From Synechococcus sp. CBW1108 (lineage in GTDB: Bacteria; Cyanobacteriota; Cyanobacteriia; PCC-6307; Cyanobiaceae): 64,000 nt of DNA. The first letter of the stretch is position 1. The number at the start of each line of letters is the position of its first letter. A program made the translations under genes and the position numbers. The stretch is taken from the NCBI RefSeq assembly GCF_015840335.1, contig NZ_CP060395.1, positions 2,331,277-2,395,276 on the forward strand. The letters run 5' to 3'. This document shows, one piece after another, positions 1 through 8,484 of this stretch. The notes under the pieces are model-generated. The model was not told the origin of the DNA, did not search any database, and was given only the letters and a program-made list of their open reading frames with translations.

Positions 1-603
1 CAGCTGGGGCCGCAGCTCCCCCTCCTCCGGGTTGCCCGAGCCGATCAGCACGAAGCGGGCGGGGTGGCGCACACTCACCCCTTCGCGCTCCACCGTGTTC
101 CAGCCTGAGGCGGCTGAATCCAGCAGCACGTCCACCAGGTGGTCGTCGAGCAGGTTCACCTCATCGACGTAGAGCAGGCCGCGGTTGGCCTTGGCCAGCA
201 GGCCGGGTTCAAAGGCGCGAACGCCCTCGCTGAGGGCCTTCTCGATGTCGATGGTGCCGCAGAGGCGATCTTCCGTGGCTCCCAGGGGCAGGTCGACCAT
301 CGGCACCTGGCGGGGCTCCACCGGCAGCGACTCCCCCTGCTCGGCCCGGGCACGCACCTCGGCGCTCTGCAGGTCGGGGTCCACCGGGGAGCTGTTGTAG
401 GGGTCGCCGGCCACAACATCGATTTCGGGCAACAGGTCGGCCAGGGCCCGGATCGTGGTCGATTTACCGGTGCCCCGGTCGCCCATGATCATCACGCCGC
501 CAATGCGCGGATCGATCACGTTGAGCAGCAGGGCCAGCTTCATCTCCTCCTGCCCGACGACCTGGGTGAAGGGGAAGACCCTGCGCTTGCGGACTGGCGT
601 CAC
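1..603 (-). CDS. chlI: Magnesium chelatase ATPase subunit I (3' part outside window)
   Basis: ChlI is the AAA+ motor subunit of magnesium chelatase (ChlI-ChlD-ChlH), which inserts Mg2+ into protoporphyrin IX, the first committed step to chlorophyll. The 201 residues in the window show the family's N-terminal start ([18 protein letters not shown], about residues 15-32), a Walker [10 protein letters not shown] (41-49) and a Walker B strand [10 protein letters not shown]. The protein is normally about 350-360 residues, so the C-terminal part lies beyond position 1. The start is GTG at 603, sharing GTGA with the stop of the upstream DUF3370 gene, so it is probably translationally coupled as the last visible gene of the cytM-trmJ-hydrolase-DUF3370-chlI run. 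Identification is secure; the GTG start is inferred from the overlap and from the position of the conserved N-terminus. Confidence 0.95.
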   Translation of the reverse strand, partial: MTPVRKRRVFPFTQVVGQEEMKLALLLNVIDPRIGGVMIMGDRGTGKSTTIRALADLLPEIDVVAGDPYNSSPVDPDLQSAEVRARAEQGESLPVEPRQVPMVDLPLGATEDRLCGTIDIEKALSEGVRAFEPGLLAKANRGLLYVDEVNLLDDHLVDVLLDSAASGWNTVEREGVSVRHPARFVLIGSGNPEEGELRPQL

Positions 604-2078
604 GGACGAGTGGCTGGAGTTGATTCGGATTGTTTCACAGCTGGCTCCACAGCTGGATTAATTGCTGGATCTGGCACCGGCAACAGGCTGAGCACCTGGG
701 GCGGGGTGGCATCGGCCGGATAGATCAACCGCACCTGCAGCTGGCGGCTGGCCCCTGGCGCCAGGCTGATGGTGCCGAAGGCGGGGCTGGGCTCACCGGC
801 CCGCTGCACCAAATGGAAGCTGCGCCGGCCAAGGGGCCGGCTGCCCGGGCTGGCGCCATCAAGGCCCGTCACCTCCACCGTGCCGCGGAACATCACCGGC
901 CGACTGCCACTTGTGCTGCCATTAGTGCTGCCGCTAGTGCTTTTGAAGCGCAGGCCACCGCTGGCGGCATCGCCCTTGAGCGGTGATTCCAGGGCCAGCT
1001 GCAGGGCCACCGGCTTAGTGGTGTCGTTGCGGAGCGGAATGCTGAGGTCGTATTCGACGCCGTAGTTGCCGTGGGCGGCCCAGGCGGTGCCTGGGTAGAA
1101 GGCCTGCAGCTCGGCGGTCTGCACCTGGCCGCTGCCGAGGCTGCCCCGCTCCAGGCTGCTGATCGGCCAGGAGATCGGCGCCCGGCTCACGCTCAGCCAG
1201 CTCTTGCCCGGATCGGTGATGCGGGTGCGCCAGGTGCTGCCCACCTGCACCCCACTCACCCGCGAGTACACCATCCCCCCCTTGCTGCCCCGCGGGGTGG
1301 GGCTGTGCTCGCGGGGGCTGAGGCCCCCCTCCAGCAGGGCGGCCCAGCTAGAGGCGGCCGGCGGCTCATTGCCCCGGCCGAAGGCCGCCAGGGTGGCCAG
1401 GCTCACTGGGGCCGAGCTCTCCAGCCGCAGCTGCAGGTTGCGGCCGTTGAGCAGGGGGTCCAGACCCCGCACCGGCAGGGGCAACATGATCAGGGTGGTG
1501 GGAGCGCCCGGGGTCAGGGTCCAGCTGGCGGGCAGCTCGGGGCTGCGCTGGCGGGAGAGCAATTCGGTGGCCACGCGGCTGCCGGGGCCAGCCCACACCG
1601 GGGTGGTGCCCTGCACCATCAGGGCGGGCAGGGGCAGGAATGGGGCGCCGGCCTGGCCGGGTTCGATGGCTTGCGATAGGGCGGTGGAGCCGGCCAGCAG
1701 CTTCAGGGTCACGGGCCCGGGGCCGCGGGGCGCCGCCAGCACCGCCAGCCAAAGGGTGGAGTCGAGGCTCTCCGGCTTGCCCGCATACACGTGGTGGCTG
1801 AACAGATCAAAGCGGCCGTTCAAGGCCACATCCAGGTGGGCTGCAGGCACGCCGCGACCAGTGCCGGGGAAAGTGGAAAGCAGGATCCCGGGCTCGCGAA
1901 TCAGCTCGGGATTGTTGTCATTCACCAGCAGCACCCGATCCAGGCCCCCGGGCAGGGGGGCAACGCTCTGGGGACGCAACACGACGGGGGCGGGCTGGGC
2001 CAGGGCGGCGGGGCCAGCCAGGCTGGTTAGCAGCAGCAGGGGCAGCCAGCCGGCCTGGAGCAGGCGAGGACGGTTCAT
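600..2078 (-). CDS. DUF3370-family secreted cyanobacterial protein
   Basis: A 492-residue protein with a clear signal peptide: a basic start, a hydrophobic stretch rich in leucine, and an AQP-type cleavage region near residue 27. It is therefore probably periplasmic or outer-envelope. The N-terminus after cleavage ([24 protein letters not shown] in two adjoining segments) and the overall length match the cyanobacterial DUF3370 family, whose function is unknown. There is a low-complexity Ser/Thr/Gly stretch ([13 protein letters not shown]) around residue 378. The ATG overlaps the stop of the serine hydrolase (ATGA) and its own stop overlaps chlI, so it sits inside a coupled operon. No catalytic motif is visible. 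The family call is by recognition, not by search. Confidence 0.75.
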   Translation of the reverse strand: MNRPRLLQAGWLPLLLLTSLAGPAALAQPAPVVLRPQSVAPLPGGLDRVLLVNDNNPELIREPGILLSTFPGTGRGVPAAHLDVALNGRFDLFSHHVYAGKPESLDSTLWLAVLAAPRGPGPVTLKLLAGSTALSQAIEPGQAGAPFLPLPALMVQGTTPVWAGPGSRVATELLSRQRSPELPASWTLTPGAPTTLIMLPLPVRGLDPLLNGRNLQLRLESSAPVSLATLAAFGRGNEPPAASSWAALLEGGLSPREHSPTPRGSKGGMVYSRVSGVQVGSTWRTRITDPGKSWLSVSRAPISWPISSLERGSLGSGQVQTAELQAFYPGTAWAAHGNYGVEYDLSIPLRNDTTKPVALQLALESPLKGDAASGGLRFKSTSGSTNGSTSGSRPVMFRGTVEVTGLDGASPGSRPLGRRSFHLVQRAGEPSPAFGTISLAPGASRQLQVRLIYPADATPPQVLSLLPVPDPAINPAVEPAVKQSESTPATRP

Positions 2079-3196
2079 TTGCGGCCCACCAAGGTTTTGG
2101 CCACTTCGCCAGCCATGGCACGGATCAAATCGGTGGAACGGGGGTCGTTGAAAGGGCCCTTCACCATGAACGCAGCCACGGCCCGCTGGCCGGTGGGCAG
2201 TTGGATCAGGGCCGCATCGGAGTAGGCGATGCCGATGTCACCAGTTTTGTTGTAAGTGGTGATCCCGAAGCTCAGCAGCTCGCTGTCGGGGTCCGCGGCG
2301 TCCTTGCCGAGGCCCTGCAGCAGGCCCAAAGGAATCAGGGTGTTGGTGCGGGATTTGCCCATGATTTCGCGAAACAGGTCGCGGGCCCGGGGGCTGAGAC
2401 TTTCGCCGGTGTCCACCAGGGCTATCGCCCTGGCCAGGTCACGGCTGCTGGTGGTGTTGGTGCCGTTGAGGTCGGGCAGCCAGTTGTTCACCGCCGTCGA
2501 GGGCAAGTTCATGGCAATGAAGCGTTCGTTCAAGACGGTTTTGCCGCCCAGCTTTTTGATCAGCAGGTTGGTGGCGCTGTTGTCGCTCACCCGGATCATC
2601 TCCGTGGCCGCCTCAAAGAAGGGAAAGCGCGTACCAACCGGTCGGCTGGCCATCCAGCCGGCGCCGCCGCCCACCAGTTCCTTGGTCAGGGCGAGGGGAT
2701 CGTTCCAGCCCAGCTTGCCGCTGTCGAGGTCTTCGAGGCCCGCCAGCAGGATCGGCGTCTTGATCGAGCTGGCGGCGGGCAGGGGCAGGTCGGGCTGGAG
2801 CTGGGCGTAGCGGCCGTCGTCGAGCACCAGCAGGAAGCCGCTGGCGGTGAGTTCTTTGTGGACTGCGGCCAGTTGGCCCCAGCGCTGGCTCAAGGCTGTC
2901 AGCTCGGTGCGGGGCTCAAATGAGCCCTGGCTGAGCCCCTTGCCGCTTTTGGCCAGCTCTGGCTTGGGTTCGGCGGCATCGCCGGCGCCCTGGGCCAGGC
3001 GGGGCGCCAGCAGCTTGAGGCTGGTGCCGGTGATCACCCCCAGGCCGATGCCCATTACCACCAGACGCAACACCAGGCGCAGGGGTTGGCCCCAGCTGCT
3101 GTTGGGGGGACGGGTTGGCCGGCCGGCGGACACGGAGCCCTGCAAACAAAGTCTTCCGAAGCTAAGGGGTCCGTCCAGGCCTGTCGCCGCGCTCAC
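2075..3196 (-). CDS. Class A beta-lactamase-like serine hydrolase, membrane-anchored
   Basis: A penicilloyl-serine-transferase fold hydrolase. Numbered from the ATG at 3196, the three active-site motifs are SSIK (S143, K146), SDN (204-206) and KTG (317-319). One hydrophobic segment at about residues 41-60 should anchor it in the cytoplasmic membrane with the domain in the periplasm. The omega-loop position equivalent to the deacylating Glu166 of class A beta-lactamases reads WLPDLN (239-244), so that Glu appears to be Leu. That argues against an efficient beta-lactamase and for a peptidoglycan- or peptide-acting enzyme. The ATG at 3196 would overlap trmJ by 35 bases; a GTG at 3133, 28 bases after the trmJ stop, is an equally good start that still keeps the membrane segment. 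Confidence 0.8.
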   Translation of the reverse strand: MSAATGLDGPLSFGRLCLQGSVSAGRPTRPPNSSWGQPLRLVLRLVVMGIGLGVITGTSLKLLAPRLAQGAGDAAEPKPELAKSGKGLSQGSFEPRTELTALSQRWGQLAAVHKELTASGFLLVLDDGRYAQLQPDLPLPAASSIKTPILLAGLEDLDSGKLGWNDPLALTKELVGGGAGWMASRPVGTRFPFFEAATEMIRVSDNSATNLLIKKLGGKTVLNERFIAMNLPSTAVNNWLPDLNGTNTTSSRDLARAIALVDTGESLSPRARDLFREIMGKSRTNTLIPLGLLQGLGKDAADPDSELLSFGITTYNKTGDIGIAYSDAALIQLPTGQRAVAAFMVKGPFNDPRSTDLIRAMAGEVAKTLVGRK

Positions 3197-3902
3197 TGGC
3201 CCAGCGCAGCTGGCGCACCATGCCCCTCACCAGCGCCACCTCCTCGCTGGAGGCCTGGGCCCGCTGTAGCAGCCCCCGCAGCTTGGCCATGCGGGCCTGG
3301 GCGGTGTGGGGATGGAGGAAACCCACCTCGAGCAGGAGGTTTTCGGCGTCGCCGAGCATGGCTTCAATTTCCTGGCGCTGGCATGGTTCGGGCAGGGGCT
3401 GGGCGGAGCTGGGCGGGGCCTGCAGGCCACGCCAGCTGTGCAGCACCATGGCGACGGCGTGGGAGAGGTTGAGTGATGGGTAGGCCGCACCGCTGCCCAG
3501 GGTGAGCAGCCGGCCGGCCTGAAGCAGCTCGTCGTTGCTGAGGCCCCGGTCCTCCCGACCGAAGACCAGGGCAAGGGGCGCGCTCCCCTGCCGCAGCCAG
3601 TGCAGGGCTGGCTCGGGCGTCAGCAGGGGCAGGGGTTCGCCGTCCCGCCGGCCGCTGGTGGCCACCACCCGGCGGCAGTCGGCCAGGGCGGCGGCCAGGC
3701 TGGGGAAGAGGCGGGCCTGCTCGAGCACCCAGGCCCCGTGCACCGCCAGGAGCCGGGCCTCTGCGCCCAAATGGTCGCAGCGGGGGGCCACCAGACGCAG
3801 CTCGGCGACTTCGAAATTGGCGCAGAGCCTGGCGACGCTGCCCACATTCAACGGACCTGCGGGCTCCACCAGCACCACCACGAGTTCGCTCGCTCTGCTC
3901 AC
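3162..3902 (-). CDS. trmJ: SPOUT-family tRNA/rRNA 2'-O-methyltransferase, TrmJ type
   Basis: A 246-residue SpoU/TrmJ-class RNA methyltransferase that would use S-adenosylmethionine to methylate a ribose 2'-OH, in TrmJ at position 32 of several tRNAs. Family motifs are in order: NVGSVARLCANF near residue 21 (motif 1), LVFGREDRGLSNDEL in the middle (motif 2) and SLNLSHAVAMVL (motif 3), which together form the trefoil-knot cofactor site. Start is GTG at 3902, sharing GTGA with the cytM stop. TrmJ is the best subfamily guess from length and motif spacing, but a rRNA-specific relative cannot be excluded from sequence reading alone. Confidence 0.85.
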   Translation of the reverse strand: MSRASELVVVLVEPAGPLNVGSVARLCANFEVAELRLVAPRCDHLGAEARLLAVHGAWVLEQARLFPSLAAALADCRRVVATSGRRDGEPLPLLTPEPALHWLRQGSAPLALVFGREDRGLSNDELLQAGRLLTLGSGAAYPSLNLSHAVAMVLHSWRGLQAPPSSAQPLPEPCQRQEIEAMLGDAENLLLEVGFLHPHTAQARMAKLRGLLQRAQASSEEVALVRGMVRQLRWASERGDRPGRTP

Positions 3903-4315
3903 ACCAGTCCGTTGAGGTAGGCCAGCAGGTCTGCCATGGCCTGGGGTTCGGGCTGGAATCGGGGCATCGGCGGAGTGCGCCCACTGACCACCTGCTGGAT
4001 CAGCTGGCGCGAATTCTTGCGTTCGGCCACGCCGTGCAGGTTGGGCCCCACCAGCCCCTGGCCGGCAATGCCGTGGCAGCCGGCACAGTTGACTCGAAAC
4101 AGCAGGCCGCCGTTTTCAGCCGAACCGCTGAGCCCCAGGGCCTGGCGGGTGTAGGGGTCGGCCTGGGCTGCGGGGAGCACCAGCAACAGGGCCACGATGC
4201 AGGCCGCAGCGGCCATTCCCACCAGGGCAACCACCAGGCCGGGGCGGCCCGGGGCGGCCTGCGTTGGGGCGGCTTCAGATGGCGCTACTTCAAGTGGTAG
4301 GGGAGGGCCAGTCAC
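3899..4315 (-). CDS. cytM: Membrane-anchored c-type cytochrome, cytochrome cM-like
   Basis: A 138-residue monohaem cytochrome c. A Pro/Ala-rich N-terminus leads into one hydrophobic segment (about 26-50, ending PAAQA) that acts as signal or anchor. The haem site is CAGCH (C77, C80, H81) and the likely axial methionine is M117 in PPMPRF. Size, anchor and single haem fit cyanobacterial cytochrome cM, a low-potential cytochrome linked to adjustment of photosynthetic and respiratory electron flow. It is divergent to petG, with 69 bases between the two starts, which supports an electron-transport role. The start is GTG at 4315. Assignment to cM rather than another c6-like cytochrome is by overall likeness. 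Confidence 0.75.
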   Translation of the reverse strand: MTGPPLPLEVAPSEAAPTQAAPGRPGLVVALVGMAAAACIVALLLVLPAAQADPYTRQALGLSGSAENGGLLFRVNCAGCHGIAGQGLVGPNLHGVAERKNSRQLIQQVVSGRTPPMPRFQPEPQAMADLLAYLNGLV

Positions 4316-4384
4316 AGTTGGTGCGGAAGGCTCGCGATTGGGGCCATGGGCGTGAAAGAATTGAATAGTTGCAGTAGTGCCTCC
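4316..4384. promoter_or_regulatory. Divergent cytM/petG intergenic region
   Basis: These 69 bases separate two electron-transport genes that point away from each other, so promoters for both should lie here. The stretch is AT-richer than its surroundings (for example GAAAGAATTGAATAGTTGC near the centre), but I could not fix a -10/-35 pair. Confidence 0.35.
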
Positions 4385-4495
4385 ATGATCGAACCCCTGC
4401 TCTGCGGCATTGTGCTCGGTCTGATTCCAGTCACCCTCGCCGGCCTGTTTGTGGCGGCCTGGAACCAGTATCGCCGCGGCACCCTGCTCGACTGA
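4385..4495 (+). CDS. petG: Cytochrome b6f complex subunit 5
   Basis: A 36-residue single-span membrane protein. It begins [12 protein letters not shown] and continues [14 protein letters not shown], then a basic YRRG end, which is the standard PetG sequence pattern. PetG is a small structural subunit needed for assembly and stability of the thylakoid cytochrome b6f complex between the photosystems. The hydrophobic span covers about residues 4-25, with the positive residues on the C-terminal side. It stands alone between cytM (divergent) and rsmD (convergent, 18 bases away). Confidence 0.97.
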   Translation: MIEPLLCGIVLGLIPVTLAGLFVAAWNQYRRGTLLD

Positions 4496-4513
4496 GATCC
4501 CCCAGCACTGAGC

Positions 4514-5065
4514 CTAGGGCTGGTTGAGCAGCATCAAGCTGGAGCTGCCATAGGTTCTTTGGTCAGCCAGGTGCCAGCCATCAGGGATGGCTGGCATTGT
4601 TTTGGTCGCGCATTCCCACACCAGAGTTCCACCGGGCCTGAGCCAGCTGCCTGCGGCCACCCTTGCGGCGATGGCTTGGTAGAGCTCAGCGGCGTAGGGC
4701 GGATCGGCATAGATCAGATCAAAGCTCTCCTGCCCAGCGGCCGCGAGCCAGCGGCATACCTCGCGGCAGTGCACCTCCCACTGGGCCATCGAGGGGCCCA
4801 GGCCCAGGCCCACCGCATCCAGATTGGCCCTGGCGACGGCGGCGATGCGGCAGTCCTGCTCAATCGCCACGACCCGTAGGGCCCCCCTTTGCAGGGCCTC
4901 GCATGCCATCACGCCGCTGCCGCTACACAGATCCAGCCAGGCACAGCCGGGCAACTCTGCCGCCAGCAGGTTCATCACCGCCAGGCGCACCCGGGAACTG
5001 GTGGGCCTGGCGGTGTTTCCAGGTGGACTCTGCAGACGGCGACCACCGCTCAGCCGCAGGCTCAT
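4514..5065 (-). CDS. rsmD: 16S rRNA m2G966 methyltransferase RsmD
   Basis: A 183-residue SAM-dependent N2-guanine methyltransferase acting on 16S rRNA in the small subunit. It opens with the typical LRLSGGRRLQSPPG segment. Motif I is LDLCSGSG (44-51) and the catalytic motif is DPPY (121-124), preceded by IYA. I chose the ATG at 5065 because it shares ATGA with the hisH stop and because the conserved N-terminus begins there; the frame is open further upstream into hisH but carries no family sequence. It closes the LOG-hisH-rsmD overlapping run. Confidence 0.92.
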   Translation of the reverse strand: MSLRLSGGRRLQSPPGNTARPTSSRVRLAVMNLLAAELPGCAWLDLCSGSGVMACEALQRGALRVVAIEQDCRIAAVARANLDAVGLGLGPSMAQWEVHCREVCRWLAAAGQESFDLIYADPPYAAELYQAIAARVAAGSWLRPGGTLVWECATKTMPAIPDGWHLADQRTYGSSSLMLLNQP

Positions 5066-5685
5066 GGGCGGCCCAGCCAGGCCAGCCAGCGGCGCAGAAT
5101 GGCCTCGCCGTGGGGTCCGGATTTCTCCGGGTGAAACTGGCAGGCGCCAATGGCTCCCTGCCAAACCGCCGCTGTGACGGCGGTGTCGCCGAAGCCCACA
5201 AGGGCGGTGTTGCAGGCCCCATCGCTGGGATCGGCGGCATAGGAGTGCACGAAGTACACCCAGCTCTCGGGGGCGTCGGCGGGCAGCAGGGGGCTGGGGC
5301 TGGAGGGGATCAGCGGCGCCCAGCCCATGTGGGGTATCGGTTGGTCCGGGTGACGCGGCAGGGCCCGCACACGACCCTTGAGCAGGCCCAAGCCGGCAGC
5401 TGTGCCCTCATCGCTGGCCTCAAATAGCAGCTGGAGGCCCAGGCAGATGCCCAGCAGCGGCCGCCCTGCTGCGCACCAGGAGCTGATTGCGGTGGCCAGG
5501 CCCCCCTGGCGCAACCGCTCCATGGCCGGGTCGAAGGCCCCCACCCCCGGCAGCACCAGGGCCGTGCAGCCCTCCATCTCCTCGGCGCCATGCACGGTCT
5601 GAACTGAAGCGCCCAGACGTTCGAAGCCTCGCTGCACCGAGTGCAGGTTGCCCATGCCGTAATCGATCAGGCCAAGGCGACTCAT
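5062..5685 (-). CDS. hisH: Imidazole glycerol phosphate synthase glutaminase subunit
   Basis: HisH hydrolyses glutamine and passes ammonia to HisF, which makes imidazole-glycerol phosphate in histidine biosynthesis and releases AICAR to purine synthesis. The class I glutamine amidotransferase triad is visible: Cys81 in GICLG, and His185 and Glu187 in the HPEKSG motif. The N-terminus IDYGMGNLHSV and the oxyanion-strand segment LPGVGAFDPAM are also typical. Length is 207 residues, normal for the family. The ATG overlaps the upstream LOG gene stop (ATGA). No other his genes are in the window, so the pathway is scattered, as is usual in cyanobacteria. Confidence 0.96.
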   Translation of the reverse strand: MSRLGLIDYGMGNLHSVQRGFERLGASVQTVHGAEEMEGCTALVLPGVGAFDPAMERLRQGGLATAISSWCAAGRPLLGICLGLQLLFEASDEGTAAGLGLLKGRVRALPRHPDQPIPHMGWAPLIPSSPSPLLPADAPESWVYFVHSYAADPSDGACNTALVGFGDTAVTAAVWQGAIGACQFHPEKSGPHGEAILRRWLAWLGRP

Positions 5686-6650
5686 GGTTGGGGGGAGGGT
5701 TTGCGGCGGCCGGGCTGCTCCAATGTCTGGTCGGGCGGCAGGGCCAGGTCGTTGAGCTGTTCGAGCAGTTGATAGAGCCGGCCGATGCGGCGCCGGTCGA
5801 AGTGGAAGTAGAGGCAGGGGCGCAGCAGGCCATGGTCGTCGACGGTTTCGCTGGCCTGGATAACCCCCTGATCCACCAAGTCGTCAAAGCGGTGATTGAG
5901 GTCGTCGAGCTGCTCGCTCTGGAGAGGGGCTTTGAGCAGGAGCTCGATGCGGTCGTCGCCGAGGCGGGCTGAATGGAACAGGCGGTAGAAGTGGCTGATG
6001 CGCTCCACCGCCTCTTCAGCGCTGTGGGCTTCAATCAGCAGATCACCGTCTTCAGGAGAGATCAGCCCCCGGGCGGCGAGCCCCTGGTTGACATCCCGTT
6101 GCCAGCCGCTCCAGAAGGCGTCGCCTGGGGGGGCAAGCAGCACCAGGGGAATCGGCGGGGTGCGGCCTGTCTGGATGAGGGTGAGTGATTCGAATAATTC
6201 ATCCAGGGTGCCGAAACCGCCTGGTAAAACGACGAGGGCATCGCTTTCCCGCAGAAAGAAGAGTTTGCGGGTGAAGAAATAGCGGAAGTGCAGCAGTCGG
6301 CCGCCGCAGCTGCTGACAAAGCGGTTGGGGTGCTGCTCAAAGGGCAGGTCCACATTGAGGCCAATGCTCGCTTCGCAGCCCGCGCCACTGTTGGCGGCTT
6401 CCATGATTCCGCCGCCAGCCCCGGTCATCACCTCGAAACCCGCCTCAACGGCGCTGCGGGCCAGCTGTTCGGCCAGCTCGTAGCAGGCATCACTGGCCAC
6501 GGTGCGGGCTGAGCCGAAGACTGTGATCTTGCGGGTATCCCGGTGGGGCTGGAACACCTCCAGGGCTTCGCTGATGTCAGCGAGGGCCCCACTGACCAGT
6601 CGCCATTCCTGGTAGCCGCGTTCGCGGCTACCGATCTGCAACAACGACAC
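5682..6650 (-). CDS. LOG-family (TIGR00730-like) nucleotide phosphoribohydrolase homologue
   Basis: A 322-residue Rossmann-fold protein with the two LOG/lysine-decarboxylase-like motifs: TGAGGGIMEA (77-86) and PGGFGTLDE (143-151). Plant and bacterial LOG enzymes cleave nucleoside 5'-monophosphates to base and ribose-5-phosphate; the substrate here is unknown. The C-terminal third (about 225-322) extends beyond the usual roughly 190-residue LOG core and has no motif I recognise. The only usable start is GTG at 6650, yet the frame stays open upstream with sensible residues (for example QALTQELENHPQRHLIERSL) up to the trxA stop and beyond, without ATG, GTG or TTG. A CTG start or a lost start codon is possible. 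Confidence 0.8.
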   Translation of the reverse strand: MSLLQIGSRERGYQEWRLVSGALADISEALEVFQPHRDTRKITVFGSARTVASDACYELAEQLARSAVEAGFEVMTGAGGGIMEAANSGAGCEASIGLNVDLPFEQHPNRFVSSCGGRLLHFRYFFTRKLFFLRESDALVVLPGGFGTLDELFESLTLIQTGRTPPIPLVLLAPPGDAFWSGWQRDVNQGLAARGLISPEDGDLLIEAHSAEEAVERISHFYRLFHSARLGDDRIELLLKAPLQSEQLDDLNHRFDDLVDQGVIQASETVDDHGLLRPCLYFHFDRRRIGRLYQLLEQLNDLALPPDQTLEQPGRRKPSPQP

Positions 6651-6742
6651 CAGAGATCGCTCAATGAGGTGCCGTTGGGGGTGGTTTTCGAGTTCCTGGG
6701 TCAGGGCCTGGAGCGGACTCTGACCGAAGCGGGATGGGTCGC

Positions 6743-7066
6743 TCAGAGGTATTTGGAAATAGTGCCCGAGAGGGTGGTTTTGGGAACCGCACCCACGACG
6801 GTGTCTACCTTCTGGCCGCCCTTGAAGATCATCAGAGTCGGGATGCTGCGGATGCCGTACTGGCTGGCGACGTTGGGGTTTTCGTCAGTGTTGAGCTTGA
6901 ACACCTTGATTCTGCCCTCGAATTCGCTGGCGATCTCGTCGACGATCGGCGCCACCATGCGGCAGGGGCCGCACCAGGGTGCCCAGAAATCAATCAGCAC
7001 GGGCAAGTCACTCTTGAGCACATCCTGCTCAAAGGAAGCGTCAGTGACAGCAGCAGAGCTAGACAT
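6743..7066 (-). CDS. trxA: Thioredoxin
   Basis: A 107-residue thioredoxin, the m-type protein that passes electrons from ferredoxin- or NADPH-dependent reductases to disulfides of target enzymes. The redox site is WCGPC (C32, C35), flanked by DFWAP and RMVAP; the cis-proline loop is IPTLMIF and a conserved VVGAVPK follows. The ATG at 7066 gives the usual thioredoxin length; the frame is open further upstream but without family sequence. It lies between guaB3 (upstream, same strand, with a terminator between them) and the LOG gene, so it probably has its own promoter in 7067-7172. Confidence 0.97.
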   Translation of the reverse strand: MSSSAAVTDASFEQDVLKSDLPVLIDFWAPWCGPCRMVAPIVDEIASEFEGRIKVFKLNTDENPNVASQYGIRSIPTLMIFKGGQKVDTVVGAVPKTTLSGTISKYL

Positions 7067-7172
7067 CCTTGCAGGATCAGGGTTCTGCGAATCTAGCAAG
7101 GTTGTTGGCACCCACCCAGCAGCTTTGCAGGCCGTTATCAGGGCTGGATTGGGGTGGGTGAGGGGGGAAGAC

Positions 7173-7194
7173 AAAAAGCCCGGAAGCACCGGGC
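7173..7194 (-). terminator. Rho-independent terminator after guaB3
   Basis: Read on the minus strand this is a GCCCGG/CCGGGC stem with a five-base loop, directly followed by TTTTT. It lies about 60 bases past the guaB3 stop and ahead of the trxA promoter region, so it should end the guaB3 transcript. Confidence 0.8.
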
Positions 7195-7253
7195 CGGAGG
7201 GTGTGAGGAGTGTGTGAGCCGAAGCTCGCACATATTCACGCTAATCCCGCGCC

Positions 7254-8417
7254 CTATTTGCCCATGCCGAGCTGCTGGGCCTTCTGATACACCTTGCCCT
7301 CGGTCAGTAGGGAAGGGGCCACTACCACCTCCACCCCATGCATCTCCTTGAGGGTGCGGGCCCCCAGGGTGCCCATGGAGGTGCGGATGCAGCCCAGCAG
7401 GTTTTGGGTGCCGTCGTCGAGGCAGGCCGGGCCGCGCAGGATTGTCTCTATGCTGCCGGTGGTGCCCACCTTGATGCGGGTGCCGCGGGGGAGCAGGGGG
7501 CTTGGGGTTGCCATGCCCCAGTGAAAGCCTCGCCCGGGGGCTTCACTGGCGCGGGCGATGGGCGAACCGATCATCACGGAGTCGGCGCCGCAGGCAAGAC
7601 ACTTGCAGATGTCGCCACCGGTGACGATGCCTCCATCGGCCACGATCGGCACGTAACGGCCACTCTCGGCCAGGTATTCGTTGCGGGCGGCAGCGCAGTC
7701 GGCCACGGCGGTGGCCTGGGGGATGCCGATGCCCAGCACGCCCCGGCTGGTGCAGGCGGCTCCCGGGCCGATGCCGACCAACACGCCGGCGGCGCCAGCC
7801 CGCATCAGCTTGAGGGCCACGTCGTAGGTCACGCAGTTGCCGATCACCACCGGCACGCCGAAAGTGCGGCAGAGAACCTCCAGATCCAGGCTGGCCTGGC
7901 CTTCGGGGCCGAGGTGTTCGGTACTCACCACCGTGGCCTGGACAAAGAACAGGTCGGCGCCGGCCTCGGCGATCGCCGTGCCGAATTTCAGGGCGGCCAT
8001 CGGGGTGGCGCTGACAGCGGCGATGCCGCCACCCTTCTTGATCTCGGCGATCCGCTGGCGGATCAGGTCTTCGCGCACGGGCTGGCTGTAGAGATCCTGC
8101 ATCAACGGCACGAACTCCTGATTGCCCACCGCCGCAATCCGATCCAGCACGGGATTGGGATCGTCGTAGCGGCACTGCACCCCTTCCAGGTTCAGAACCC
8201 CCAGAGCGCCCTGCCGGCTGAGCTCCAGCGCCATCGCCACATCCACCACGCCATCCATGGCACTGGCGATGATCGGGATCTCCCGAGCGATGCCGCCTAG
8301 ACTCCAGCTGCTATCGGTTGTAGCGGGATCAACTGTGCGACTCCCCGGCACCAGGGCGATCTCGTCGATGCCGTAGGCCCGGCGAACTGTACGGGAGCGA
8401 CCGAGCTGAATATCCAC
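7254..8417 (-). CDS. guaB3: GuaB3 family IMP dehydrogenase-related protein
   Basis: This belongs to the cyanobacterial/actinobacterial GuaB3 group of the IMP dehydrogenase/GMP reductase superfamily, TIM-barrel enzymes that oxidise IMP to XMP with NAD+ in guanine nucleotide synthesis. Visible signatures are RAYGIDEIALVPG at the N-terminus, the active-site cysteine loop GIGPGAACTSR, the glycine-rich ADGGIVTGGDICK, and the flap end GTTGSIE. There is no CBS-domain insertion, which separates GuaB3 from classical GuaB. I chose GTG at 8417 because VDIQLGRSRTVRRAYG matches the usual start; a TTG at 8441 adds eight residues. The C-terminus KAQQLGMGK is typical of cyanobacterial members. Confidence 0.92.
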   Translation of the reverse strand: MDIQLGRSRTVRRAYGIDEIALVPGSRTVDPATTDSSWSLGGIAREIPIIASAMDGVVDVAMALELSRQGALGVLNLEGVQCRYDDPNPVLDRIAAVGNQEFVPLMQDLYSQPVREDLIRQRIAEIKKGGGIAAVSATPMAALKFGTAIAEAGADLFFVQATVVSTEHLGPEGQASLDLEVLCRTFGVPVVIGNCVTYDVALKLMRAGAAGVLVGIGPGAACTSRGVLGIGIPQATAVADCAAARNEYLAESGRYVPIVADGGIVTGGDICKCLACGADSVMIGSPIARASEAPGRGFHWGMATPSPLLPRGTRIKVGTTGSIETILRGPACLDDGTQNLLGCIRTSMGTLGARTLKEMHGVEVVVAPSLLTEGKVYQKAQQLGMGK

Positions 8418-8484
8418 CTGGAGATTACGGGTTCGGGCCAAGCTATCAACCGGCGCGCTACCAATTGCCTGTTTTTGTCAGGGT

